From Microvirga sp. VF16 (GTDB lineage: Bacteria > Pseudomonadota > Alphaproteobacteria > Rhizobiales > Beijerinckiaceae): DNA of 64,000 bases. Within the stretch, counting starts at the first letter, position 1; each line of letters opens with the position of its first letter. Under the pieces are notes generated by a model, which was not told where the DNA came from, did not search any database, and saw nothing but the letters and a program-made list of their open reading frames with translations. The translations under genes and the position numbers were made by a program. Below are positions 18,187-27,707 of the stretch, in pieces. The stretch lies in NCBI RefSeq assembly GCF_016864375.1, contig NZ_CP069358.1:248001-312000 (forward strand), given 5' to 3'.

Positions 18187-19956
18187 GTGGCTCAAGAAAG
18201 CGCCAGTATGCCTGCACGGTCTGTTGAACCGACCTTCGCGGAACTGTTCACGCCAAAGCTGATCACGGTCCTGCGCGAGCGATATGGGCTGGCCGACCTT
18301 CGCGCCGATGCCGCTGCGGGTCTGACGGTCGCCATCGTCGCCCTGCCGCTCTCGATGGCGATCGCCATCGCCTCGGGTGTAACCCCCGACCGGGGCCTCT
18401 ACGCCGCCATTGTCGGCGGCTTCATCGTCTCGGCCCTGGGCGGCAGCCGGTTTCAGATCGGCGGGCCCGCGGGGGCGTTCATCGTGCTGGTGGCAGCCAC
18501 CGTCGAACAGTACGGCGTCGAGGGGCTCCTCCTTGCAACCATGCTCAGCGGTCTGATCCTGCTGGCGATCGGAGTCCTGCGGCTCGGGACCTTCATCAAG
18601 TTCATTCCCTATCCGGTGACGGTTGGCTTCACGGCCGGCATCGCGGTCATCATCTTCGCGAGCCAGCTCAAGGAGCTGCTGGGGCTCAGGCTCGACGCGG
18701 AACCCGGGCCCTTCATTCCCAAGCTCGTGGCGCTTGGGGGCGCCCTGCCGACCCTGACTGTCTCGGCCGTGGCTGTGGCCGTTCTGACCATTGGCATCAT
18801 TGTCGCCATTCGGCGCTTGCGTCCGCACTGGCCGGCCTTCATCATCGCGGTGGCCGCCGCCGCCCTCGTGACCTGGATCCTGGGCCTGCCGGTCGAGACC
18901 ATCGGCACCCGTTTCGGCGGCCTGCCGCAATCCCTGCCGGCTCCGCACCTGCCACCTCTCTCACTCGCGAGAATAACCGAGCTTCTGCCCGCCGCTCTCT
19001 CGTTTGCGCTCCTGGGCGGGATCGAGAGCCTCCTGTCGGCGGTGGTTGCCGACAGCATGACGGGCCGGCGCCACCGCTCCAACTGTGAGTTGGTGGCGCA
19101 GGGCTTTGCGAACATCGCCTCGGGCCTGTTGGGCGGCATCTGCGTCACGGGCACGATCGCCCGCACCGCCACCAATGTCCGCTCTGGCGCCCGTGGGCCG
19201 GTGGCCGGGATGCTGCACGCGGTGTTCCTGCTCCTGTTCATGCTGGTGGCCGCCCCGCTCGCCTCATTCATCCCGTTGTCGGCTTTGGCGGCGGTTCTCA
19301 CGACGGTTGCCTGGAACATGGCGGAGAAGCACGAGTTCGCGACCCTGCTGCGAGCCTCGAAGGGGGATGCCGTGGTGCTGCTCGCCACGTTCCTGCTGGT
19401 GGTCTTCCGCGATCTCACCGAAGGCATCCTCGTGGGGTTCGGCCTTGGCGTGCTCGTGTTCCTGCAGCGGATGGCGGCGGCGGTCGAGGTCAAGCAGCCT
19501 CGTCTCCTGCCGGAGGAGGACCGGCCAGATACTGTGGGCGGCAACGGCCGTGAGCCCTATGATCCGGCGCTCGCGACCGACCCCGACGTGGTGGTGTATC
19601 GCATCTCAGGCGCGTTTTTCTTCGGCGCGGCGGCAACGGTTGCAGCCGCGCTCGACCGCATCGCGGAACACCCGAAGGCCTATGTCATCGATTTCTCGGC
19701 GGTCCCGGTGCTCGACAGCACGGCAGCGACAACGATCGAGGGGTTCGTGCGCAAAGCGCAGCGTCACCAGGCAGCGGTCTATATTGCGGGTGCCCGACCG
19801 CCGATCCGGCGGGTCCTGCTCACCCATGGCGTGCGTCCGCCTCGGGTCCGCTTCAAAGCGAGCTTGGCGGAGGCCCTCGCCTCAGCTCACAGCAAGGCCG
19901 AGGAAGACACTTTTACAAAAGACACGATAGCACGCGACGACCAGAGGCGTGAGTGA
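18187..19956 (+). CDS. SulP-family anion transporter with STAS domain
   Basis: The protein has 589 residues. About eleven membrane segments are followed by a C-terminal STAS domain (about 460-565; VYRISGAFFFGAAATVAAAL, IDFSAVPVLDSTAATTIEGF). SulP features are DLRADAAAGLTVAIVALPLSM at the first helix and QIGGPAGAFIVL. SulP proteins move sulfate, bicarbonate or other anions; the substrate here cannot be read from sequence. GTG at 18187 or ATG at 18208 are both possible starts. Confidence 0.9.
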   Translation: MAQESASMPARSVEPTFAELFTPKLITVLRERYGLADLRADAAAGLTVAIVALPLSMAIAIASGVTPDRGLYAAIVGGFIVSALGGSRFQIGGPAGAFIVLVAATVEQYGVEGLLLATMLSGLILLAIGVLRLGTFIKFIPYPVTVGFTAGIAVIIFASQLKELLGLRLDAEPGPFIPKLVALGGALPTLTVSAVAVAVLTIGIIVAIRRLRPHWPAFIIAVAAAALVTWILGLPVETIGTRFGGLPQSLPAPHLPPLSLARITELLPAALSFALLGGIESLLSAVVADSMTGRRHRSNCELVAQGFANIASGLLGGICVTGTIARTATNVRSGARGPVAGMLHAVFLLLFMLVAAPLASFIPLSALAAVLTTVAWNMAEKHEFATLLRASKGDAVVLLATFLLVVFRDLTEGILVGFGLGVLVFLQRMAAAVEVKQPRLLPEEDRPDTVGGNGREPYDPALATDPDVVVYRISGAFFFGAAATVAAALDRIAEHPKAYVIDFSAVPVLDSTAATTIEGFVRKAQRHQAAVYIAGARPPIRRVLLTHGVRPPRVRFKASLAEALASAHSKAEEDTFTKDTIARDDQRRE

Positions 19957-19966
19957 ATGGCTCCGC

Positions 19967-20311
19967 GTTGTTGCACGGATGGACGAGTTGGCAACTGGCG
20001 CCGGGTGACATAGGAGGACTGCGCTCTTCATGTCGGATCTCGGCCGTGCCATTCAAAGCCAATGCCGCTCGCCGTCACCGTATTCCGAAGCAGCGGCACC
20101 AGGTGACGAATTGGGCCGAGTACGCCACCACCCTGCGTCAGCGGGGAAGTCTCACCGTCGAGTTCTCTGACGAGGCAATTGCCGCTTGACGAGCCGAGCC
20201 TCGCACGACGCGAGGTGGTCAAGCCTACTATTCGGCTCTGGCGATCAGGACGGCATTGACCCTGCGGGCGGTGTTCCGGCTGGCGCTGCGTCAGACCGAG
20301 GGGCCTGCACT
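19967..20311 (+). pseudogene. IS5-like element remnant with broken transposase
   Basis: The segment matches the left end and first part of the IS5-like element at 22961-23633: similar terminal sequence (TTGTTGCACGGATG), then a frame starting MPFKANAARRHRIPKQR at 20046. A stop codon interrupts it after DEAIAA at 20187. The frame continues as RAEPRTTRGGQAYYSALA until about 20311, where similarity ends abruptly. This is a decayed, 3'-truncated transposase. Confidence 0.7.
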
Positions 20312-20463
20312 GATCCCAAATTAGCTTTAACGCTACGTTGGCAGAAGACCACAGCGGAAGGCCCGCTTTGGGTCGAGCCCGTGTGAACACTCAAACCGGA
20401 TTGATCGTGGCGAACTATTTGTACAATTTCATGCCACTGCACCATGATTTTCTCGGTCTACTT

Positions 20464-21654
20464 AGTGGTGCATCCGGTAAGTCATGCGGCCCTCGGCAGG
20501 AGGGCGATCCCGGGTGAGCGGTGGGGCCGATGGCGGCGGCGGTTGCCCCAGACGAAGGGCTGGCGGTGCGTCTTCCAGTAGATCGTGGAGCGGTGGATCG
20601 CATCGCTGATATCGTCCCAGCTCTCAAACCGCCGGCCCGCTAACGCCAGCGAGCGTAGGATCTTCCACCACGGCTCGATCAGGTTGAGATAAGCGGCGTA
20701 TTTGGGCTGGAACACCATCTCCCAGCGGATGCGCGAGCACAAACAGCAACACGTCTGTCGTGCGATGGGAGCTCAGGTTGTCCATGATCGCATACACCCG
20801 TTTGGTTGTCCTCGGGACCCAAGTCTCAACGTGCTCCAGGAAGTCGACCCAGTGCGCTCCGCCGCGTCCGGGATAGGGATGCGTGAACGCTTCGCCGGTC
20901 GCAGGACAGAAGGCCCCGAAGATGTAGCCTTTGGCGCGCCGACCATAGTCGATCTCCTGCTTGGCGCGTTCGGCCGGTCGCGTCTTTGTCCGCACCAGCG
21001 CTCGGCCCGCATAGCTCTTGGCGCTCACCGGTCCCATCTCGTCCAGGCAGATTACGCAACTGCCCGCAGGAGGCGCCGTGTAGAGCGTTTCGATCCGCCC
21101 CTTTTTTCGGCAAAGGCCGGATCAACCCGCTCGCCGAACCAGGTCTCGTGTTTGCGCCAGCGCAAGCCTTCGTGCAGCAGGATCTCGTCAATCCGGCTGC
21201 CCTGCATCGCGATGCCCTTGGCCTCATGCAGATAGGCGGCCAGCCGATCCAGGGTCCAGGCGGCAAACGGCAGCCCGAGGGTCTCTGGCTTGGTCAGCGC
21301 CGTGGCGATCACGGTGGCGGTTTGCTCAGGCGGATAGGTGGGCGGGCGTCCGGAGCGATGTTTGTCCTTGAGGGCCTCCACTCCTTCTGCATTGAAGCGG
21401 TGGATGCGCTTACGCACCGTCTCGCCATCCAGGCCCAGGCGAGAGGCAATGGCGGATGCGCTCTCTCCGTGACTGGCGCGCCAGATGATTTGAGCCCGTT
21501 GCACCATCTGAGCCGGAGCGGTACGCGCGTGGGCCAACTTCGTGACCGCTGTATGCTCGTCAGCAGTCAAGTCCCGTAAGCAGATCGGTGTCATGGGTCA
21601 CCTCCCGCCAGCAGGCCGCGATTATACCCCCCTGAACATGCCGGATGCACCACT
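20464..21654 (-). mobile_element. IS630-family insertion sequence (copy 2, defective)
   Basis: Inverted ends share AGTGGTGCATCCGG (left from 20464; right, on the minus strand, from 21654). The right flank is TA but the left is TT, so the target duplication is not perfect. The 1191-bp length suits IS630. The single transposase gene is broken, see the overlapping entry. Confidence 0.78.
20482..21594 (-). pseudogene. IS630 transposase with an extra frameshift
   Basis: The first frame (start 21594, MTPICLRDLTADEHTAVTKL) carries the helix-turn-helix region. It shifts at an A6 run (T6 at 21102-21107), probably programmed. The second frame has the DDE-type segment AIMDNLSSHRTTDVLLFVLA. A further frame change near 20742 then splits it before EMVFQPKYAAYLNLIEPWWK, which holds the final acidic motif. 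The last shift looks like a small deletion in a CCGCGC stretch and has no slippery run, so this copy is probably dead. Confidence 0.75.
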
Positions 21655-21681
21655 TAGCTCGAGTTTGGCCATTTCTGATGG

Positions 21682-22617
21682 TTATTTGGCAGCGAAGGGC
21701 GGCGAAGCGAACGATGCGGTAATGGTCTTGCTTCGGTTCAGTGGAGAGCGGTTTTGTAGCAATCCGGCCAGCCTTTCAAACTGAACCGGGCTGGCATAGT
21801 CCAGTGTCGAATGACGCCGAACGGGATTGTAGAAGCCATCAATGTAACGCCCAATCGCCGCCTTGGCCTCAGCTCTCGTCTGGAAGACGGTGCGCCAGAC
21901 CAGCTCGGACTTCAAGGTCTTGAAGAAGGTCTCGACCACCGAGTTGTCGTAACAGTTCCCTGTCCCGGACATTGAGATCCGAATGCCGTGTTTCCTCAGC
22001 TCGGCCTGATACGCGATTGAACAATATTGACTGCCGCGGTCGGCGTGGTGGGTCAGCCCCTCACCGGGTCTTCGGATCGCCAGCGCCTTGCGCAGCGCCT
22101 CGAGCGCCAGCTCCTTGTGCAGCCGGTCACTCACTGCCCAGCCGACCACACGCCGGGCGAAGAGGTCGAGGATCACGGCCAGGTACAGCCAGCCTTCACC
22201 CGTCCACACGTACGAGATATCGGCGTTCCATTTCTGGTTCGGGCGCTCGGCCGAGAAGTCCTGCTCGAGCAGGTTGGGCGCGACCGGGAAGGCGTGGTGG
22301 CTGTCGGTGGTGCGTTTGAAGCGCCGCTTCTGCCGGGCCTTGAGGCCATTCTCGCGCATCAGCCGTGCGGTCCGACGGCGACCGACTTGCAGTCGCTCAT
22401 CCTGCAGCTCGCGGGTCATGCGTGGACTGCCATAGGTCCCATTCGAGAGGGTGAAGGCCGAGCGGATGTGGGCCAACAGAACTAGATCCTCCCTCTGGCG
22501 CGGACTGGCCGGACGAGAGCGCCAGGCGAAGTAGCCGCTGGGGCTGACATTGAGGACCTGGCACAGGCGTGTGACGGGGAAGTTTTCTTTCGCCGCATCG
22601 ATGAACTTGAACCTCAT
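21682..22617 (-). CDS. IS3 OrfB (DDE integrase-type transposase)
   Basis: The protein has 311 residues. The N-terminal HTH_21-like region includes LCQVLNVSPSGYFAWRSRP. The rve integrase core has the three acidic residues in WNADISYVWTGEGWLYLAV, LTHHADRGSQYCS and NCYDNSVVETFFKTLKSEL. It appears intact. Its stop codon lies about 40 bp outside the left end of the element, so the last 13 or so codons come from the flanking DNA. Confidence 0.9.
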   Translation of the reverse strand: MRFKFIDAAKENFPVTRLCQVLNVSPSGYFAWRSRPASPRQREDLVLLAHIRSAFTLSNGTYGSPRMTRELQDERLQVGRRRTARLMRENGLKARQKRRFKRTTDSHHAFPVAPNLLEQDFSAERPNQKWNADISYVWTGEGWLYLAVILDLFARRVVGWAVSDRLHKELALEALRKALAIRRPGEGLTHHADRGSQYCSIAYQAELRKHGIRISMSGTGNCYDNSVVETFFKTLKSELVWRTVFQTRAEAKAAIGRYIDGFYNPVRRHSTLDYASPVQFERLAGLLQNRSPLNRSKTITASFASPPFAAK

Positions 22618-22957
22618 CGACTTCCCTCCTTGGCGAAAAAAGCCGTCGCCTTCTTCAGGATCTCCCGTTCCTGGCGCAGGATCTCGTTCTCGCGTCGCAG
22701 TCGCTTGAGTTCGGCCGCCATGTCCTCCTGCCGCTCATCGGGCGGGTGGTCGATCTCACGCTCGCGACGGCGATCGAGCCAGTGGCGCAGGGTCGACAGG
22801 CCAATGCCGAGATCTTGAGCGACCTCGCGCCGGCTGCGGCCGCTGGTCAGGGCAAGCCGCACCGCCTCATCCCGAAACTCTTTCGTAAAGCGTGTGTGGG
22901 GCATGGAGCACCTCCTGGATCATAAGAAGTGCTCTCCATTGTTCCGAAGCAAGACCA
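21723..22957 (-). mobile_element. IS3-family insertion sequence
   Basis: The ends are inverted copies of TGGTCTTGCTTCGG (21723-21736 and 22944-22957), beginning TG as is usual in IS3. The 3-bp sequence TAA directly flanks both (21720-21722 and 22958-22960), a clean target duplication. The 1235-bp element holds orfA and orfB, overlapping by 4 bp. It landed in older IS-derived sequence next to the IS5-like copy. Confidence 0.87.
22614..22904 (-). CDS. IS3 OrfA (helix-turn-helix)
   Basis: A 96-residue protein with an N-terminal HTH (FRDEAVRLALTSGRSRREVA, GIGLSTLRHWLDR) and a C-terminal leucine-zipper-like coil (AAELKRLRRENEILRQEREI). OrfA binds the IS ends, and usually fuses to OrfB by frameshifting. 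Here the stop and start overlap as ATGA. CAGGAGGTGC precedes the start at 22904. Confidence 0.9.
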   Translation of the reverse strand: MPHTRFTKEFRDEAVRLALTSGRSRREVAQDLGIGLSTLRHWLDRRREREIDHPPDERQEDMAAELKRLRRENEILRQEREILKKATAFFAKEGSR

Positions 22958-22960
22958 TAA

Positions 22961-23633
22961 TCTGGCAGCGTTTCCGCCAAGAGACGCCGCCATGCTGCAC
23001 CTGCCCGCCCGCTTCGCCGCGATCATTGTAAGCGAGGATCTGTCCGGTCTCGGCATCAACTCCAATGTGCAGCTTTCGCCAGGCGCGGCGTCTCCGGGCC
23101 CCGTGCTTCTCGGCCAACCACTCGCCAGGTCCACATAGCCGCAGGCCGGTGCTGTCCACCAGCCGGTGAAGCGGTCCTCCGGAGCTTGGACATGGCTTCG
23201 GGATCTCCAGAGTCTCGGCGCGGCGGCCTAGGGTTGAATGATCCGGCACCGCCAGATCAAGGCCAAGCAGCGTCACGATTGAGCCGATCAGCCCCTCGGT
23301 CTGCCGCAGCGCCAGCCGGAACACCGCCCGCAGGGTCAGGGCTGTCCTGATCGCCAGAGCCGAATAGTAGGCTTGACCACCGCGTGTCCTGCGGGGCTCA
23401 GCGCGCCAGGCGGCAATGGCTTGCTCGGTGAACCAGACCGTGAGCCTGCCCCGCTGGCGCAGGGCCGCATCGTGCTCCGCCCAGTTCATCACCCGGTACC
23501 GCTGCTTCGGAATGCGGTGACGGCGAGCGGCATTGGCTTTGAAGGGCACGGTGGAAATCTTTGGTCAGAAGCCGAACTGGCCCCTACGCTACCTAACTGT
23601 GGTTACCAACCCGCTCATCCATGCAACAAGGCG
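22961..23633 (-). pseudogene. IS5-like transposase, truncated at its 3' end by IS3-associated sequence
   Basis: The frame starts at 23549 (MPFKANAARRHRIPKQRYRV) and includes the IS5-type signature LDLAVPDHSTLGRRAETLE and LVDSTGLRLCGPGEWLAEK, then WRKLHIGVDAETGQIL. After about residue 172 (near 23033) the family similarity ends, and the frame runs through foreign sequence into the IS3 end, stopping at 22920. The last catalytic part is missing. The terminal region near 23633 is shared with the remnant at 19967. Confidence 0.72.
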
Positions 23634-24092
23634 GGTTTTTCCCCTCAGAACGATTCCGCCCCGCCACCGCACAGCGCCTCGATTATCCAAAGGTGACCAG
23701 CCTCGTGGCAGCGCCAGTCCGCCCGGAACGCCACGTCGCTCAGTCGATCGCCACCATCCGGGCTGAGCTTATTTACGCCCTTGCTCGAAAGCTCCCACGA
23801 TGTCCATGCTGCCACAGAAGATTTATGACACAGTAGTACTTCTGTAATGGGCCGTTGGGTGTCAAGCCCCTGAGTGACTGTCCTGTCGCCGAAGTCTTGC
23901 TTCTGTTCGGGGTCGACGCGAGGCCGCCCCACCATGCCATCAGAGAGGATGCGGTCAGCCCATCTAAGGCGCGTGTTCCACCTCGATGAGATGCTCACGG
24001 CACTACTTACGGCTTGACCGCCTCCATCGTCCCGGCGACGGGACCTCAGGAGAACGGGACGATCGCCGCCCCGTTCCGAACGCTTGTTTCTC
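23634..24092. other. Non-coding stretch between IS5-like and IS110 elements
   Basis: No intact gene is seen in these 460 bp. A plus-strand frame around 23665-23836 reads LDYPKVTSLVAAPVRPERHV and ends PRCPCCHRRFMTQ, which looks like a gene fragment I cannot identify. The part from about 23850 to 24092 is probably the 3' flank of the IS110 element. Confidence 0.3.
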
Positions 24093-25124
24093 CTATGCGG
24101 CAACGCCCTCCCGGTTCCAGCGGAAGGTGGTGCCGTCGATCCAGATGCGATGCAAAATGACCGCAAGCTTCCGGGCCAGCGCCACCTTGGCCCGCCGCAT
24201 GCCGCGCCGCTTGGCCACCTCCAGCGCCCAGCGCTTGAGCGCAGAGAAGCGCACCGCGCGGGTGAGCAGGATATGGGCTCCTTCATAGAGCGCCGTGCGC
24301 ACCATCGGATCGCCCACCCGGCTCACGGCTCCCGTGATATCCGTCTCGCCCGACTGATACTTCTTCGGGGTCAGGCCAAAATGCGCGCCCACCGCCCGCG
24401 AGCGCGAGAACCGCTCAGGATGATCGACTGCGGACGTGAAGGTGACCGCGATCAGCGCGCCAACGCCTGGCACGCTCATCAGCCGCCGGCAGACCTCGTT
24501 CTTCCGGGCGATCGCCAGCATGGCCCGATGCAATCGGGCAAACTCCATTTGCAGCGCGTCCCGGGCGCGCAGCATGGCTTCGGCAATCTTCTCCAGCATT
24601 TCATGACCGGCCGTGAGGGTGCGCACCCGGGCGGCAAACTGGCCCTTGCTGATCTCGCCGACCTTCAGGCCGAAGCCGCGCAACAGCCCACGCAGGCTGA
24701 GCTCGACATCACGCATCTTGGCCTGCAGCTGCTTGCGGGCCATGAGCAGCGCCCGCACTTCTTGCGCCGGCGGCGACTTGCAGTGGACGGGGCGGAACCA
24801 GCCCATGCGCAGCAGTTGGGCGATGCCGCGCGCATCGCGCCGGTCGGTCTTGACGATCATGGCCGAGAGCGCCGCCTTGACATGCCGCGTCTCCAGCAGC
24901 ACGACTTCGAACCCAGCCTGCACAAGGCCGGCATGCAGCCACTGCGAAAGTGGCCCGGCCTCCAGGCCGACGCGGGTGAGCGGTAGGCTCAGGCTGGCGA
25001 GAAAGGCCGCAAGCGCCTCCGGCTCGCTGGCGACCTTCGCCTCGCGGACAATCTGTCCGGAGCCATCGAGGATGCAGACGCTGCTCAGTTCCAAAGACAC
25101 GTCGATTCCGGCATAGTAGTCCAT
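24093..25124 (-). CDS. IS110-family transposase (DEDD recombinase)
   Basis: The protein has 343 residues. The N-terminal RuvC-like DEDD domain has YYAGIDVSLELSSVCILDG, then GLEAGPLSQWLH and KTDRRDARGIAQLL with the catalytic acids. The C-terminal transposase_20 domain has the SVPGVGALIAVTFTSAV helix-hairpin-helix and the Ser-containing FGLTPKKYQSGETD region. IS110 elements move with a bridge RNA encoded beside the gene. The Shine-Dalgarno GAGGGA at 25129-25134 lies inside a strong hairpin (see next entry). The gene looks intact. Confidence 0.9.
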   Translation of the reverse strand: MDYYAGIDVSLELSSVCILDGSGQIVREAKVASEPEALAAFLASLSLPLTRVGLEAGPLSQWLHAGLVQAGFEVVLLETRHVKAALSAMIVKTDRRDARGIAQLLRMGWFRPVHCKSPPAQEVRALLMARKQLQAKMRDVELSLRGLLRGFGLKVGEISKGQFAARVRTLTAGHEMLEKIAEAMLRARDALQMEFARLHRAMLAIARKNEVCRRLMSVPGVGALIAVTFTSAVDHPERFSRSRAVGAHFGLTPKKYQSGETDITGAVSRVGDPMVRTALYEGAHILLTRAVRFSALKRWALEVAKRRGMRRAKVALARKLAVILHRIWIDGTTFRWNREGVAA

Positions 25125-25197
25125 GGCTGTCCCTCATGATGCTTGGGGCCGATCCGCTCGGACCCCGTTCCAACACACATCACTCTGAGGGACAGCC
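25125..25197 (-). promoter_or_regulatory. Hairpin covering the IS110 ribosome-binding site; possible bridge-RNA part
   Basis: Perfect 12-bp arms GGCTGTCCCTCA (25125-25136) and TGAGGGACAGCC (25186-25197) enclose a second smaller stem (GGGGCCGA 25145-25152 against TCGGACCCC 25158-25166). On the transcript the arm touching the start codon contains the GAGGGA ribosome site, so the stem would hide it. The segment also sits where IS110-group elements encode their bridge RNA. The structure is seen directly; both roles are inferences. Confidence 0.5.
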
Positions 25198-25379
25198 ACC
25201 CCGCTCCGCTACTGCGTGAGCGGCAGGCCCATTACGGCATCTAACGGGATGCTCGAATGTTCATCCTGAACGAGTAAGCGCTCACAGCGGGTGCGAGCCT
25301 GTTAGAAGGAGCGCGGGTGTTCTGATGCGGGCTCCTCACCTCTCAAGCCCATCGAAAGAATGTGTCGCAACGACTACCG

Positions 25380-25847
25380 TTAGCCCGCCTCTCGTCCATT
25401 TCGCCCCTGGTGCCCTTGGATGATAGCCCAGCCGGTCATGAGCAAGGCTACAAAGACGATGAGAGCGGAGATGGCATGGCCATACTCCCATTGCCGCCGC
25501 AGGCTTTCCCAGTTGTCCGGCATCTGGGTCCAGTTCGCCGTGGCTTGATTGGCCGGGAATACCCAGATGAAGAAAACAACGAGGCTAAGCAGGATGAGCC
25601 CAATCGAGACCAGCGCGGCCCGCCAGGAGCGCGAGCCGCGGCGTCGCTCAGCCAGGGCGAGAGCCCCATTGGCGAGGATCGCCGCAATGATCGGGATGAT
25701 GAACAAGGCCCACCCGGCATAGATCTGTTGGACGGTAAAGTAGGCATCGCGATCAAGCCCAATCTTGTGGGGCAACTCAAACAAATGGGCGCCGCTCGGA
25801 ATGAAAATGAGGGCTGTCAGCGCCAAGGCGGTCAAGCGAAGCAACAT
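25380..25847 (-). CDS. DUF1772-like four-helix membrane protein
   Basis: The protein is 155 residues from ATG 25847 (MLLRLTALALTALIFIPSGA), which has AGAGGG upstream. Four membrane segments are visible. The motif SGAHLFELPHKIGLDRDAYF, followed by TVQQIYAGWALF, matches the DUF1772 (anthrone oxygenase-like) pattern as I remember it. No role is known for bacterial members. It stands alone between the IS110 element and the second trhA module. Confidence 0.6.
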   Translation of the reverse strand: MLLRLTALALTALIFIPSGAHLFELPHKIGLDRDAYFTVQQIYAGWALFIIPIIAAILANGALALAERRRGSRSWRAALVSIGLILLSLVVFFIWVFPANQATANWTQMPDNWESLRRQWEYGHAISALIVFVALLMTGWAIIQGHQGRNGREAG

Positions 25848-26358
25848 AACTTCAATCCCTCTCATCAAGCAACGGGAGTGCGAAGAAGGGTGATCAGGGT
25901 TGCGGTGTTCCCGGCGATGCGCTCGTCGAAGTATGAGCCATTCGTCGGAAACAGATGCCAACTGACACTCAACCTCATTTTAATTCAGCCTTTGAGCGCG
26001 CCTATACCAAGATTTGTTCTTTCCCTTCCCTGCTGTGGACCATGAGGATCTTTGGAGCAACGAATGAGAAGGTCCCTGCGTGAGAGGAGTACCAAGGCCG
26101 ATTGACAATAGCGCAATAAGATCGGGAGGTATCGTTGCCCCGCGAATCCTTATGCTCTCCGAGTTGTTCGAGCGTTTCGCTCAAACTTGATGCCTCAATC
26201 CATTGTGTATGGATGAGTCCAGGTGCCATGAGTGGGCGAAAAACGTGGCCTGAAACAGCTCCAATTCGCACACCTCTTCGGTGGAGGTGGGCTTCTCACA
26301 GAGCGCGCCAGCGGCATACTTGCTTGCAGCACCCAAGGACCTGCAGGAGCGTCGAGCC
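25848..26358. other. Intergenic region upstream of the second trhA module
   Basis: It contains two points of interest. The sequence GTTGCCCC at 26133-26140, followed by TCCTTATGCTCTCC at 26148-26161, recurs at 48216-48240. The sequence CCAATTCGCACAC at 26261-26273 also lies upstream of the first small gene (minus strand, 5199-5211), together with a GGTGGAGGTGG block, so the promoter region was duplicated along with the genes. No credible gene is present. Confidence 0.4.
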
Positions 26359-26586
26359 ATGATTGAGACCTTCCAGCGTATCGACGAGCAGACGATGTCC
26401 CTGGTGAGCGAGTTCGCACAGCACTATGGATGCTCAAACGAGGTGGCGCTGAAGTTCCTGCTTAAGGTCGGAAAGTACCCACAGGAGGACGGTGAGGACG
26501 ATGAGGCCTATGCAGCGCGGCTCGAACGGCTGCCGGATCCAGACGTGAAGGTCTACCGTGGGCTTCAAGCGGCGAACGACCTCTGA
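26359..26586 (+). CDS. Small conserved protein upstream of trhA (copy 2)
   Basis: A 75-residue acidic protein, a near match to the one at 4886-5113: both begin MIETFQRIDEQTMSLV, and the core reads YGCSNEVALKFLLKVGKYPQ. CAGGAG stands 8 bp before the start. No known domain. It is followed by trhA copy 2 after 103 bp, as in the first module. Substitutions are mostly conservative (R/K, D/E), which suggests selection on the protein in both copies. Confidence 0.68.
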   Translation: MIETFQRIDEQTMSLVSEFAQHYGCSNEVALKFLLKVGKYPQEDGEDDEAYAARLERLPDPDVKVYRGLQAANDL

Positions 26587-26689
26587 GCCGCTAGGGCAAA
26601 AGTTCGGCGGTAGTACGAATTTTTAGTGCCAAGTGGCCCGCCCCCCGACCAGCACGAGTGAGTGTCCGCGGGTCGGGTCCGGGCGCCGG

Positions 26690-27433
26690 ATGCCCCTGCA
26701 CTCAATCCTGCCCGCGTCTTTCCTCAATCGACTGGTACACGCGGAGACACACTGCTGTCGGGGAATAGGCTTGCACAGACCAACTGCCGGACGTTTTGAG
26801 TATGATCGCGCCGAACTCTGGGCCGATGGGATTATCCATGGCCTTGGCATTGCTCTCGGGTTTGTTGCCGTTTCGGTGCTTGTGACCTCGCTCCCGTCAG
26901 ACCCGTCGCCTTCAGACCTCGTTCCCATTCTGATTTACAGCGGCGCAATGCTGGCTGTGTTGATGATCTCGGCCGCCTACAACATGTGGCCGATCTCGCC
27001 GGTGAAGTGGTGGCTACGCCGCTTCGATCATGCAGCAATTTTCGTCCTGATCGCGGGGACCTACACGCCATTCCTCACCCGAATGGGTGGCGCTATCACG
27101 CCCCAACTTCTCATGGTCATCGTCTGGGCAGTTTCCTTAGTCGGAATCATTCTCAAGATCGTGCTGCCCGGCCGCTTCGATCGGCTGTCGATCGGTCTCT
27201 ACCTCCTGATCGGCTGGAGCGGACTTATTCTGTGGGATCAAATTCTCGCACTGCCGAGTGAAACCCTCTGGCTGCTCGGCGCCGGCGCTATTCTCTACAC
27301 CGTTGGCGTGATCTTTCACGTGTGGGATCGACTGCGATTTCAAAACGCGATCTGGCACACTTTCGTCCTTTTGGCGACTGCATGCCACTACGGCGCTGTG
27401 TTCACCGTCTTCGCCATGACCGAGAGCGCATAA
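26690..27433 (+). CDS. trhA: TrhA/hemolysin III family membrane protein (copy 2)
   Basis: The protein is 247 residues from the Met at 26690, chosen to align with the start of copy 1; the frame is open a further 57 bp upstream. Seven membrane segments and the same signature stretches are seen (ELWADGIIHGLGIALG, RRFDHAAIFVLIAGTYTPFL, NAIWHTFVLLATACHYGAV). It differs from copy 1 mainly in the N-terminus and in loops (for example PSDPSPSDLVPILIYSGAM). See the findings for the duplicated module. Confidence 0.88.
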   Translation: MPLHSILPASFLNRLVHAETHCCRGIGLHRPTAGRFEYDRAELWADGIIHGLGIALGFVAVSVLVTSLPSDPSPSDLVPILIYSGAMLAVLMISAAYNMWPISPVKWWLRRFDHAAIFVLIAGTYTPFLTRMGGAITPQLLMVIVWAVSLVGIILKIVLPGRFDRLSIGLYLLIGWSGLILWDQILALPSETLWLLGAGAILYTVGVIFHVWDRLRFQNAIWHTFVLLATACHYGAVFTVFAMTESA

Positions 27434-27707
27434 GGAACGGCTTCAGAATCTGGTTCAATATCGGTGTGCTTTGCTGACCCGTCTTTCCATCACCCGAAGG
27501 GTGCCGACGGGGGACTGAAACGGGCTGGACTTCCGGATTGGCCCTTCGACTTTCGCGGCCGCACACAGAACAGGGTGGCCGGAGTGGAGCTTCAAGGATT
27601 GAGCACGGGACAGACCTGGATCGGACCTGTCGAAGGAGGCGGGGACTTCATAGAGCAGTTCGGCCCTGGCGATCGGGTCGCATATCGCTCGGTCGGCACC
27701 TTAAGGC

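Noticed and set aside
17809..18948. A 379-residue minus-strand frame opposite the XRE and SulP genes
   Set aside because: Low-complexity Asp/Arg/Gly/His composition typical of antisense frames; the plus-strand genes carry conserved domains.
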